Shown here one piece after another: positions 1 through 8,551 of a stretch of 38,532 bases of DNA (its first letter is position 1; each line of letters starts with the position of its first letter). This DNA comes from Coraliomargarita sp. (GTDB lineage: Bacteria > Verrucomicrobiota > Verrucomicrobiia > Opitutales > Coraliomargaritaceae): assembly GCA_002699365.1 (NCBI GenBank), contig PAAN01000034.1:1-38532 (forward strand), given 5' to 3'. The translations under genes were made by a program, and so were the position numbers. The notes beneath the pieces were generated by a model. The model had not been told where the DNA came from, made no database searches, and saw only the letters and a program-made list of their open reading frames with translations.

Positions 1-1
1 T

Positions 2-1339
2 TTATCTGCTAATTTGAATGCTGAGGTCATGCTTGATCCTATGGCATCCGGCGATGAAGACTATATCGCCTTGCTAGAAGCTCAAGGTGAATACGCTTAC
101 GCTTTCGACTTTTTCACAACATCGATGTTGTGGACAGTGATCGCTGCTGCGCTTGTTTTCCTCATGCATCTTGGCTTCGCTACACTTGAAGCTGGATTAA
201 CGCAGTCCAAAAATACGGTAAATATTCTTTTTAAGAATGTTTTCATAATTTGTATTGGATTGTTCACATACGCTCTCATAGGCTTTAACACACACTACCC
301 AGGTGACGGGTGGATCATTGATGGCTGGCTAGCTTTTGGTGGCGAATTTGGTTACGCACTCACTGCAGCTGGTAATGCTGACGATACCTTCGGGTACGGC
401 GGTGTTGGACTAGCGATGACTGGTTACGGAGACTTTATTTTCCAAGCTATGTTTGCTGCAACAGCTGCAACCATTGTATCGGGTGCAGTTGCCGAGCGCG
501 TAAAGCTAGGTAGTTTTATGATTTTTGCTACTCTTCTAGTTGCTATCGCGTATCCTATGGTAGGAGCTTGGCACTGGGGCGGAGGTTGGCTAGGTGGCCT
601 CGAAGGTGGATTCTACGATTTCGCTGGTTCTTCAGTTGTACACGCATTTGGTGGATTTGCAGCTCTTGCTTGTGTTATGATTCTTGGACCTCGCTCTGGT
701 AAATATGTGGATGGCAAAATCAAGCCAATCCTTGGCCACAGCATGCCTTTGGCAACAATAGGTGTTTTCTTACTTTTCCTAGGCTGGTTTGGTTTCAATG
801 GTGGTTCTGTGCTTTCCGCAAATCCAGCTGGAGTTGGTCTCGTATTTGTTACGACCGCGCTTGCTGCCGCTGCCGGTGGTTTGGCTTCCATTATAGTTTC
901 GATGCTGTTTTTGAAGAAACCAGATCTATCTATGGCTCTTAATGGTATACTAGCAGGCCTTGTTGGTATTACTGCAGGTGCTGATGCGATGGGTGCTTGG
1001 GCTGCAGTTACAGTTGGTGCGATTGCAGGTGTGATTGTTGTCTTCTCTATTCTATTCTTCGATAAGATCCAGATTGATGACCCAGTAGGTGCAATTTCTG
1101 TTCATGGTGTTTGTGGCATCTGGGGCACTCTTGCAGTTGGTATCTGGGGTGGCGCAAACTTTGTAACTCAGCTAATTGGTACTCTTGCAGTATCATTCAC
1201 TGCCTTTGCATTTGCGTACCTCGTCTTTGGAATCATTAAGACAATTATGGGTGTACGTGTATCTCCTGAAGAAGAGGCAGAGGGTCTTGACTTGAGCGAG
1301 CACGGACAAGCAGCATATCCTGACTTCGCGCAAAGCTAA
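2..1339 (+). CDS. amt: Ammonium transporter (Amt family), 5' end cut by the window
   Basis: Membrane channel that imports ammonium. The reading frame is open to the first bases of the window, so the gene probably starts upstream; the first in-window start-like codon is a TTG at 14, but the residues before and after it look like the end of a signal peptide followed by a short periplasmic stretch. About 11 membrane segments follow. The GFATLEAG segment of the first helix, the pore histidine in SSVVHAFGG, and the second twin-histidine in ISVHGVCGIWG are all present. The cytoplasmic tail (RVSPEEEAEGLDLSEHG) is the PII-contact region of the family. A PII gene lies 49 bases downstream, the usual amt-glnB pairing. 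This copy is of a different subtype from the second Amt at 1930, which is closer to E. coli AmtB in its N-terminal part. Family assignment is secure; the true start is not visible. Confidence 0.95.
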   Translation, partial: LSANLNAEVMLDPMASGDEDYIALLEAQGEYAYAFDFFTTSMLWTVIAAALVFLMHLGFATLEAGLTQSKNTVNILFKNVFIICIGLFTYALIGFNTHYPGDGWIIDGWLAFGGEFGYALTAAGNADDTFGYGGVGLAMTGYGDFIFQAMFAATAATIVSGAVAERVKLGSFMIFATLLVAIAYPMVGAWHWGGGWLGGLEGGFYDFAGSSVVHAFGGFAALACVMILGPRSGKYVDGKIKPILGHSMPLATIGVFLLFLGWFGFNGGSVLSANPAGVGLVFVTTALAAAAGGLASIIVSMLFLKKPDLSMALNGILAGLVGITAGADAMGAWAAVTVGAIAGVIVVFSILFFDKIQIDDPVGAISVHGVCGIWGTLAVGIWGGANFVTQLIGTLAVSFTAFAFAYLVFGIIKTIMGVRVSPEEEAEGLDLSEHGQAAYPDFAQS

Positions 1340-1382
1340 GGCTAATTTGCACAATTTACTGTAATACAACTTCAAGAATTAA

Positions 1383-1727
<345 letters not shown>

Positions 1728-1757
1728 GGCAAAAGAGGTTGTAGTTAGATTGTTTTC

Positions 1758-1788
1758 AAGCGGTCACCTTAGGGTGGCCGCTTTTTTT
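1758..1788 (+). terminator. Rho-independent terminator after first amt-glnB
   Basis: An 11-bp stem pairs 1758-1768 with 1773-1783 (one G-T pair, otherwise perfect) around the loop TTAG. The T run ends at 1788. It lies 30 bases after the glnB stop and separates the first amt-glnB unit from the second. Confidence 0.9.
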
Positions 1789-1850
1789 GTAATAGTAGAC
1801 ATTAGTTAATTTAGGGCTACATTGTATCTCGAGAATTAATATTAAGTAAA

Positions 1851-1927
1851 TATACGTATAAAGCTTGAGTTAATTAGTTTGCTAGGATTGCCTCGCAAGC
1901 TACCCAAATCCTAACTCAATACGTATA
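1851..1927 (+). promoter_or_regulatory. Nested inverted repeat in the leader of the second amt
   Basis: The perfect palindrome ATACGTAT occurs twice, at 1852-1859 and 1919-1926, each followed by AAA. Just inside are the inverted arms TTGAGTTA (1865-1872) and TAACTCAA (1912-1919). Together the arms TATACGTAT...TGAGTTA and TAACTCAATACGTATA pair over 16 positions with a 6-base bulge on the left side. A competing pair is TAGGATT (1883-1889) with AATCCTA (1907-1913). The right arm ends two bases before the amt ATG at 1930, and no Shine-Dalgarno is visible. This could be an operator or a translation-controlling leader; its function is inferred. Confidence 0.45.
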
Positions 1928-1929
1928 AA

Positions 1930-3276
1930 ATGAAAAAACTATCTCTTTTACTATTAATCTCTTTTCTTGCTGCAGCGCCTCTATCGCTATTCGCAAATGA
2001 GGATCTTGTTACGCTTTCGACTCAAGAAGTTGTTGCGGCTGCTGCTGAAGGCTTGAGCTCTGGTGATACCGCTTGGATGCTTACTGCAACTGTACTGGTT
2101 CTATTTATGACCTTGCCTGGCCTTGCTCTTTTTTATGGTGGTTTAGTACGTTCTCAGAATGTACTTTCTGTCTTAATGCACTGCTTCGCAATTGCTTGTT
2201 TGGCATCCTTACTATGGTTTGTTGGCCTATACAGTATAGCTTTTTCAGAGGGAAATTCATTTTTTGGAGGACTTCAAAATCTAGGATTAAGTGCCGTTAC
2301 TGTGGATAGCATGAGTGGCACCATACCTGAAACGGTCTTTATCATGTTTCAAATGACTTTCGCAATTATTACTCCTGCCCTTATTGTCGGTGCATTTGTA
2401 GAGCGAATGAAATTTAGCGCGGTTTTACTATTCACTGCTTTATGGCTCGTTCTTGTTTATGCTCCAGTCACTCACATGGTATGGTGTGAAGGTGGATATT
2501 TATATGGTGTCCTTGATCTTGCAGGTGGTATTGTTGTGCATGCGACTGCAGGAATTTCAGCTCTACTATTGGCAAAGTTTTTAGGTTCTCGCGATGGGTT
2601 CCCTGAAAAGCTCCATGTACCGCACAATCCAGGAATGGTCATGATTGGCGCTTCCATGCTTTGGGTTGGTTGGTTTGGCTTTAATGCAGGAAGCCAGCTT
2701 GCCGCAGGAGAATCTGCAGGCATGACGATGTTAGTTACACATATTTCTGCAGCAGTCGCTAGTTTGACGTGGATGACAATTGAATGGCTCAAGACTGGTA
2801 AGCCAGGTCTTGTTGGAATTGTGACTGGAATGGTCGCAGGTCTAGCTACAATAACCCCTGCCTCTGGAAATGTTGGTCCTTTGGGAGCTCTTTGCCTTGG
2901 TTTTCTTGCTGGTTTTGTTTGCTATTTTATGTGCGGTATTGTCAAAAAGTCGTTGCGCGTGGACGATACTTTGGATGTTTTTGCTGTGCACGGTGTCGGA
3001 GGTATTATGGGAACGCTTCTTGTTGCAGTGTTAGGGACAGCTACTTTTGGTGGTCTCGGATTAGGTACTGCAGCATCAGGACTGGAAAACACTACCGTAC
3101 AACAACTGATGATTCAGCTTAAAGCAGTCGGCTTTGTGGTCGCTTGGTCGGCAATTTTTACGGTAGTCATAATATATATTTGTAAATTAATCACTGGTTT
3201 GCGCGCCTCTCCAGAAGCAGAGACTGCAGGCCTCGATCAAACCGAACACGGTGAGAGAGCATATCATTTCGAATAA
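1930..3276 (+). CDS. amtB: Ammonium transporter AmtB-like (second copy)
   Basis: Complete ammonium channel of 448 residues. Residues 1-22 form a cleavable signal peptide (MKKLSLLLL..., Ala-rich c-region ending near LFANED). About 11 membrane helices follow. Family marks include GLALFYGGLVRSQNVLS in the first helix, FQMTFAIITPALIVGAFVER, the Trp and His of the pore (AGGIVVHATAG), GWFGFNAGS, and the second pore histidine in FAVHGVGGIMGT. The tail RASPEAETAGLDQTEHG matches the PII-binding tail of AmtB. The start codon abuts an inverted-repeat leader, hinting at its own regulation. A PII gene follows after 62 bases. The sequence differs clearly from the first Amt, so this is not a recent duplication of the transporter. 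Confidence 0.97.
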   Translation: MKKLSLLLLISFLAAAPLSLFANEDLVTLSTQEVVAAAAEGLSSGDTAWMLTATVLVLFMTLPGLALFYGGLVRSQNVLSVLMHCFAIACLASLLWFVGLYSIAFSEGNSFFGGLQNLGLSAVTVDSMSGTIPETVFIMFQMTFAIITPALIVGAFVERMKFSAVLLFTALWLVLVYAPVTHMVWCEGGYLYGVLDLAGGIVVHATAGISALLLAKFLGSRDGFPEKLHVPHNPGMVMIGASMLWVGWFGFNAGSQLAAGESAGMTMLVTHISAAVASLTWMTIEWLKTGKPGLVGIVTGMVAGLATITPASGNVGPLGALCLGFLAGFVCYFMCGIVKKSLRVDDTLDVFAVHGVGGIMGTLLVAVLGTATFGGLGLGTAASGLENTTVQQLMIQLKAVGFVVAWSAIFTVVIIYICKLITGLRASPEAETAGLDQTEHGERAYHFE

Positions 3277-3326
3277 ACGTTTTGATTTTTCTAATTTGGT
3301 AATTATAAACTACAAAATTCCAATAA

Positions 3327-3677
<351 letters not shown>

Positions 3678-3700
3678 GGCCTGGATTCTTAACTATTAAT

Positions 3701-3735
3701 GGCGACTACCCTCTAAGGGCAGTCGCCTTTTTTTT
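3701..3735 (+). terminator. Rho-independent terminator after second amt-glnK
   Basis: Stem GGCGACT/AGTCGCC (3701-3707 with 3721-3727), extended inward by CCCT/AGGG across one mismatch, with a 3-base loop and eight T at 3728-3735. The T run overlaps the stop end of the convergent FmdB-like gene by two bases. There is no T run on the other strand, so it works for the plus strand only. Confidence 0.92.
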
Positions 3736-4075
3736 ATTCAATTTTTCCTTTTTCTTGCATAGCTTTCAGCGTTGGCGCATCAACAACGTCTGGCGCTCGC
3801 TCGTCTTTGCCAGCAGTTTTATGGTAACGACCAGTCAAAGAGTCCCTCTCGTAGCGAGTGAAGCCGTGTTTTTCTACGTTCGCATCACTGAGCTTACTCT
3901 TGGTAGCCTTCGCAGTATACTGCGTAGGTAAATTAGGTTTATGGAATATTTTCTTAACCGGGTTTCCTGATTTTGGATGATTTTTCAGGCTAGGATCTGA
4001 CATCCTTTGGATAATCTCGAAGCAATCGCCATCTCTACCGTCGGGCAAAATCTCTTGGTATAGGTATGTGGGCAT
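3734..4075 (-). CDS. FmdB-like small protein with degenerate zinc ribbon
   Basis: Protein of 113 residues. The start MPTYLYQE and the core FEIIQRMSDPSLKNHPKSGNPVKKIF align with the FmdB zinc-ribbon family (MPTYEYRC..., then MSDPPL..CP.CG.PV+R). The four zinc-binding Cys of the family are absent; the only Cys is residue 18, and the second knuckle reads HPKSG instead of CPxCG. The C-terminal half is charged and contains HGFTRYERDSLTGRYHKTAGKDERAP, of unknown role. Zinc binding is therefore unlikely. Family members are called putative regulators without firm evidence. The gene is convergent with glnK and divergent from nuoB, so probably monocistronic. Confidence 0.8.
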   Translation of the reverse strand: MPTYLYQEILPDGRDGDCFEIIQRMSDPSLKNHPKSGNPVKKIFHKPNLPTQYTAKATKSKLSDANVEKHGFTRYERDSLTGRYHKTAGKDERAPDVVDAPTLKAMQEKGKIE

Positions 4076-4184
4076 TTGTATGTACTATATGTTATAAAAT
4101 TTGTAAGTGTTCACTCTCGATTGAGATAGTTTTTACACACTAAACTAGCTAGCATCGCAACTTGAATTAATATCCTAAAAATAG

Positions 4185-4206
4185 GCTACAAATATTAAAT
4201 TGTAGC
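4185..4206. promoter_or_regulatory. Perfect inverted repeat upstream of nuo operon
   Basis: GCTACAA (4185-4191), eight bases, TTGTAGC (4200-4206): a perfect 7-bp dyad with the size of a dimeric regulator site. It ends immediately before a possible -35 box for nuo. No known operator consensus was recognised. Confidence 0.35.
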
Positions 4207-4234
4207 TTGCATGAATGTGGTCGTAATTTATGTT
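4207..4234 (+). promoter_or_regulatory. Weak sigma70-type promoter candidate for nuo
   Basis: TTGCAT (4207-4212), a 16-base spacer and TATGTT (4229-4234), 36 bases before the nuoB ATG. Each box matches the consensus at only about four positions. The call rests mostly on position and on the inverted repeat that abuts it. Confidence 0.3.
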
Positions 4235-4270
4235 ATTACTCTCATGTTACGTTACTAGCGGGTCGGCTAT

Positions 4271-4825
4271 ATGAGCACACAAAAAACAACCGTAGGATAT
4301 GATAGTAAAGTTGAGGGCGATGTAATTGTTACACAAGCTTCTGCTGTTATTAATTGGATTCGTAAGCACTCTGTTTGGCCTATGCCCATGGGGTTAGCCT
4401 GTTGCGCTATTGAGCTTATGGCGGTCGGTGCTTCACGATTTGATATTTCGCGATTTGGCATGGAAGTGATGCGTTTTTCACCAAGACAAGCTGATTGTAT
4501 GATTGTTTCCGGTACTGTTACTTATAAAATGGCGGAAGCTGTGCGACGTATATATGAACAAATGGCGGAGCCAAAGTGGGTTGTTGCGATGGGTGCCTGT
4601 GCGAGCACGGGAGGAATGTACCGCTCTTATTCAACCTTGCAGGGAGTTGACCGTATTATCCCCGTTGATGTTTATGTAAGTGGATGTCCGCCACGCCCAG
4701 AAGCTCTGCTTGATGCGATGATTAAACTACAGGACAAGATTAGCGACGAACAGTCCTTAAAAAACTTGATCCCAAAAAGTAATAAGCCCGATCAGCAGAA
4801 GGCGGGATTGATCAGCGAGGCTTAA
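4271..4825 (+). CDS. nuoB: NADH-quinone oxidoreductase subunit B
   Basis: Peripheral-arm subunit that holds iron-sulfur cluster N2, the last electron carrier before quinone. All four ligands are visible: the tandem Cys44-Cys45 in [11 protein letters not shown], Cys110 in [11 protein letters not shown] and Cys139 in [11 protein letters not shown]. Length 184 residues is normal. This is the first gene of the nuo operon here. The usual leader gene nuoA is absent, and only 195 bases separate nuoB from the divergent FmdB-like gene. NuoC starts three bases after the stop. Confidence 0.98.
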   Translation: MSTQKTTVGYDSKVEGDVIVTQASAVINWIRKHSVWPMPMGLACCAIELMAVGASRFDISRFGMEVMRFSPRQADCMIVSGTVTYKMAEAVRRIYEQMAEPKWVVAMGACASTGGMYRSYSTLQGVDRIIPVDVYVSGCPPRPEALLDAMIKLQDKISDEQSLKNLIPKSNKPDQQKAGLISEA

Positions 4826-4828
4826 GTT

Positions 4829-5437
4829 ATGAGTACTACTAAATTTTCACTTCTTAAAGAACGCTTTGACTTTATTGTTGAGAGAGACTCTTCAGATCAC
4901 TTAGCAGTGAATTGTCCAGTCGAGCATTTTTCTGCATTTTTTTTAGCGCTGCGCGATGATTTTGGGTATGACCTATTATCATGTGTGACTGCCGTTGATT
5001 GGGATGTTCAGAGCCCTCGTTTTACTGGAATTTATCACTTACTTTCTACAGCCACGCATCAGTACATACGCGTTGCCGTCGATTGCTTGGATGATATACA
5101 TCCAAGTTTGCCGACCCTGAGTTATCTTTTCCCTGCAGCTGATTGGCATGAACGTGAGACATATGATCTTTATGGTATTCGATATACCGATCATCCAAAC
5201 ATGCGGCGTATTTTAATGTGGGACGATTATCCTTACTATCCTCTACGTAAGGATTTCCCATTAGCTGGTATAGAGGTTCCGTTTCCTGCTGCAGATGTTG
5301 CCGAGTCAGCCAACGCAAAAGTTCTTCCCGCGCCAATGATGGGAGGGCCCTTTGTCTCCTCCGCAGATGGCAGTTTACGCGATTGTGAGCCCGTAGCTAA
5401 GGATGAAAGCTGGACCGAAAAACAGGAGGCACACTGA
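4829..5437 (+). CDS. nuoC: NADH-quinone oxidoreductase subunit C
   Basis: The 30-kDa-type subunit of the hydrophilic arm, 202 residues. The signature WHERETYDLYGIRYTDHP followed by MRRILMWDDY and PLRKDFPL is the conserved NuoC block. It is a separate gene, not fused to NuoD as in E. coli. About 45 residues after the signature form a low-conservation tail. The stop TGA overlaps the nuoD ATG by one base, consistent with translational coupling. Confidence 0.97.
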   Translation: MSTTKFSLLKERFDFIVERDSSDHLAVNCPVEHFSAFFLALRDDFGYDLLSCVTAVDWDVQSPRFTGIYHLLSTATHQYIRVAVDCLDDIHPSLPTLSYLFPAADWHERETYDLYGIRYTDHPNMRRILMWDDYPYYPLRKDFPLAGIEVPFPAADVAESANAKVLPAPMMGGPFVSSADGSLRDCEPVAKDESWTEKQEAH

Positions 5438-6675
5438 TGGCGACGACAAAAGAAATTTCAATCCAAGAACTAGCTTCACGGTCCGTGGATGCGGAAACGG
5501 AGCTCAAGGGTGAAACTATGTCTCTTAATATAGGGCCCTCACACCCGACTACACACGGAGTATTGCGCCTATTGACAGAGCTAGATGGCGATGTGATCAC
5601 AAAATGTGAGCCCGTTATTGGTTACTTACATCGTGGCTCCGAAAAAATTGCTGAGAACATGACCTTTAATCAGTTTGTACCTTATACAGACCGGCTTGAT
5701 TACTTAGCACCATTAGCAAATAATGTAGCCTTCGCCATGGCCGTTGAAAAGATCGCTCAATTAGAAGTTCCTGAGCGCTGCCAATCTATCCGTGTACTTT
5801 GTTGTGAATTAGCACGGATATCTTCTCACCTACTAGGAATTGGAGTATATGGTATGGATGCTGGAGCGTGGACCGTATTTATGTATACTTTTACGGAGCG
5901 AGAGAAGCTATATACATTGTTCGAACATTTGACCGGCGCTCGTCTTACGACTAGCTATACTCGTATAGGTGGCGTGGTTCGTGATTTGCCAGATGGATGG
6001 TTAGGCCGTGTCAGCGATTTTTGTAGAGAGGTTTTAGGGGTACTCGATGAAGTCGATAAGTTACTCACTCGTAATCGTATATTTATGGATCGTACGGTCG
6101 GCATAGGAGTTATTTCTAAAGAAGATGCGATTGCTTATGGTTTGACTGGGCCAAACTTACGTGCCTGTGGCGTGGATCTCGATTTGCGTAAAGATAAGCC
6201 TTATCTTGGATATGAAAAATATGACTTTGAGGTACCAATTGGGACAAGTGGAGATTGTTATGACCGCTATTTAATGCGTGCCGAAGAAGTGCGCCAATCG
6301 GTCCAAATTATAAGACAAGTGATAGATACAATCCCTGATGGACCATTTTATTGCGAGGATGCTAAAAAGATAGTCGCGCCGCAGAAGTCTAAAGTTCTGA
6401 CCAGTATGGAAGAACTAATTCAAAATTTTATGATCACAACGGAAGGGCCTCAAATACCTCCTGGTGAAGCTTATTTTGAAGCTGAAAATCCGAAAGGTGC
6501 TCTCGGATTTTATGTTGTTTCTAAAGGAGGTGGGGTCCCATATAAGTTGAAGATACGTGGCCCTTCATTTAGCTCATTGAGTATCGTGGAGAAGGTAGTT
6601 CCAGGGCACTATTTAGCTGACATCACCGTATTATTAGGCTCATTAGATTTTGTTTTAGGAGAGTGTGATCGATAG
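5437..6675 (+). CDS. nuoD: NADH-quinone oxidoreductase subunit D
   Basis: The 49-kDa-type subunit that with NuoB forms the quinone pocket; 412 residues. The block LNIGPSHPTTHGVLRLL contains the quinone-site histidines of the family, followed by PVIGYLHRGSEKIAE and PYTDRLDYLAP. The C-terminus ends in the typical DITVLLGSLDFVLGECDR. The start overlaps the nuoC stop by one base. About 25 residues precede the conserved core, a modest extension. Confidence 0.98.
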   Translation: MATTKEISIQELASRSVDAETELKGETMSLNIGPSHPTTHGVLRLLTELDGDVITKCEPVIGYLHRGSEKIAENMTFNQFVPYTDRLDYLAPLANNVAFAMAVEKIAQLEVPERCQSIRVLCCELARISSHLLGIGVYGMDAGAWTVFMYTFTEREKLYTLFEHLTGARLTTSYTRIGGVVRDLPDGWLGRVSDFCREVLGVLDEVDKLLTRNRIFMDRTVGIGVISKEDAIAYGLTGPNLRACGVDLDLRKDKPYLGYEKYDFEVPIGTSGDCYDRYLMRAEEVRQSVQIIRQVIDTIPDGPFYCEDAKKIVAPQKSKVLTSMEELIQNFMITTEGPQIPPGEAYFEAENPKGALGFYVVSKGGGVPYKLKIRGPSFSSLSIVEKVVPGHYLADITVLLGSLDFVLGECDR

Positions 6676-6688
6676 ATCTAAAACTTTT

Positions 6689-7174
6689 ATGCGCATGGAT
6701 TTAAAATCACAAACGATTGATAAAATTGATAAGCTAGTACCACGCTATCCAACTATCCGTAGTGCAGCGCTTCCGCTCTGTCATTTGATACAAGAAGACC
6801 AAGGTTATTTGTCTAAGGAAGCGATAGAATGGATTGCCAACCGCCTAGATTTGCAACCAATCAATATCCAAGAAATTGTGACTTTTTATCCTATGCTGCG
6901 GACTGAGCCGACAGGAAAATATCATGTTAGAGTTTGCCGTACTTTGCCATGCGCTCTTGCTGGGGCTTACAGTACCTGTAGGCGACTGGAAGAAGAACTG
7001 GATGTGTCTGTAGGTCACACAAGCGAAGATGGTTTAGTGACACTTGAGTTCGTTGAGTGCCATGCGGACTGCGGCAAAGCTCCAGTTGTGATGGTAGGTG
7101 AAGACGAGTATACTGATATTAGCCCAGATCGCGCGACCGAACTGGCTAAGAAAATAAAAAATGGAGACCTTTAA
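6689..7174 (+). CDS. nuoE: NADH-quinone oxidoreductase subunit E
   Basis: The 24-kDa-type subunit with the N1a [2Fe-2S] cluster. Counting from the ATG at 6689 (161 residues), the ligands are Cys83 and Cys88 (VCRTLPCA) plus Cys124 and Cys128 (ECHADCGKAP). An in-frame GTG at 6665 would add eight residues and overlap nuoD by 11 bases. That GTG has AGGAG only three bases upstream, too close to be convincing, so the ATG is preferred. The gene end overlaps or nearly touches nuoF depending on the nuoF start. Confidence 0.95.
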   Translation: MRMDLKSQTIDKIDKLVPRYPTIRSAALPLCHLIQEDQGYLSKEAIEWIANRLDLQPINIQEIVTFYPMLRTEPTGKYHVRVCRTLPCALAGAYSTCRRLEEELDVSVGHTSEDGLVTLEFVECHADCGKAPVVMVGEDEYTDISPDRATELAKKIKNGDL

Positions 7175-7184
7175 GCGCTCGATT

Positions 7185-8549
7185 ATGGAACATCAACAAT
7201 ACCGGCTTATTTTTAAACATGTCGATCAACCAGATTACAGTAACGATATCGAATGTTATATTAAAAATGGCGGCTATGAGGATTTAAAGAAAGCTGTTGG
7301 CATGCAACCAGAGGCTATTTGCCAAGAGGTGCTTGACTCCGGAGTGCGAGGGCGTGGAGGAGCAGGGTTTCCTGCTGGAATGAAATGGAAGTTTTTAGAC
7401 CGAAAGTCTGGTAAGCCAATCTATCTAATTTGCAATGCTGATGAGTCCGAACCAGGAACATTTAAGGATCGCCAAATTATTCATCAAGACCCTCATCAAT
7501 TGATTGAGGGAATGATGTGCGCAGCTTACGCAATTCAGGCTAAACTGGCTTTTATCTACATCCGAGGTGAGTTCTATGAAGGCTATCAAATCCTAGAACG
7601 TGCGATTGAGGAGGCTAGAAATAAAAATTTCCTAGGGGACGATATACTTGGTTCTGGTTATTCCTGTGATATTATCGTGCACCGCGGGGCAGGTGCTTAT
7701 ATTTGCGGTGAAGAAACCGGCCTGATAGAGTCACTGGAGGGTAAACGCGCTAATCCAAGGATTAAACCTCCTTATTTTCCTGCTGCTTTGGGTGCCTATC
7801 AATGCCCAACCATTGTAAATAATGTAGAGACTCTATGTGATGTGAAGCATATCATCCATATGGGTGGGGAAGCATTTTCAAAGATTGGTACACCAGGTAA
7901 TACCGGTACGCGCATCTGGTGCGTATCAGGGCATGTGCAGAAACCTGGTTATTACGAGTTCCCTTGCGCGGGTGTTACCCTAGGTCAATTAATTTTTGAT
8001 GTTTGTGGCGGCCTGAAGCCTGGGCGTAAGCTTAAAGCCGTTATTCCAGGAGGGTCTTCAGCGAAAGTATTACGAGCTGACGAGCGATTTAAAGGCAAAC
8101 TAAAGGACGGTACTGATTTTGATTGGGGAGTTGAAGACATTCCTATGGATTTTGACAGTTTGATGGCTTGTGGGTCGATGTCTGGGTCTGGTGGAGTTAT
8201 CGTTATGGATGACACAACCGATATGGTTGAAGCTCTAGCGAACATCAATTATTTCTATGCGCATGAAAGTTGCGGGCAATGCACGCCTTGTAGAGAGGGA
8301 GTACCTTGGATGCGTAAGGTTACAGCTCGCATGTGTGCGGGACAAGCACGCGAAGAAGATGCTGATCTACTCATGAATATTGCTGATCAGATAGCGGGGC
8401 GTACTATTTGTGCGTTCGGTGAGGCGGCCTCATGGCCAGTGCAGAGCTTTATTGAGAAATTTAAGGATGAATTTATTCAGAAAGCCCGGGAGCAAGCCGC
8501 GCTGCGCAATGATGGTAAGCCGACTAAAATAGAAACAACTTTGATCTAG
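7185..8549 (+). CDS. nuoF: NADH-quinone oxidoreductase subunit F
   Basis: The 51-kDa-type subunit, entry point for NADH electrons, carrying FMN and cluster N3. Visible marks are the glycine-rich FMN/NADH loop GRGGAGFPAGMKW, ADESEPGTFKDR, the block GAGAYICGEETGLIESLEG, and the N3 ligands in ESCGQCTPCREG with the fourth Cys in TICAFGEAASWP. With the ATG at 7185 it is 454 residues. An in-frame ATG at 7161 would add METFKRSI and overlap nuoE by 14 bases; I chose 7185 because homologues usually begin shortly before the QYRLIFK-type segment. NuoG follows after two bases. Confidence 0.96.
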   Translation: MEHQQYRLIFKHVDQPDYSNDIECYIKNGGYEDLKKAVGMQPEAICQEVLDSGVRGRGGAGFPAGMKWKFLDRKSGKPIYLICNADESEPGTFKDRQIIHQDPHQLIEGMMCAAYAIQAKLAFIYIRGEFYEGYQILERAIEEARNKNFLGDDILGSGYSCDIIVHRGAGAYICGEETGLIESLEGKRANPRIKPPYFPAALGAYQCPTIVNNVETLCDVKHIIHMGGEAFSKIGTPGNTGTRIWCVSGHVQKPGYYEFPCAGVTLGQLIFDVCGGLKPGRKLKAVIPGGSSAKVLRADERFKGKLKDGTDFDWGVEDIPMDFDSLMACGSMSGSGGVIVMDDTTDMVEALANINYFYAHESCGQCTPCREGVPWMRKVTARMCAGQAREEDADLLMNIADQIAGRTICAFGEAASWPVQSFIEKFKDEFIQKAREQAALRNDGKPTKIETTLI

Positions 8550-8551
8550 TA

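Noticed and set aside
4076..4270. A hidden nuoA before nuoB
   Set aside because: No frame of adequate length or membrane character in 195 bases.
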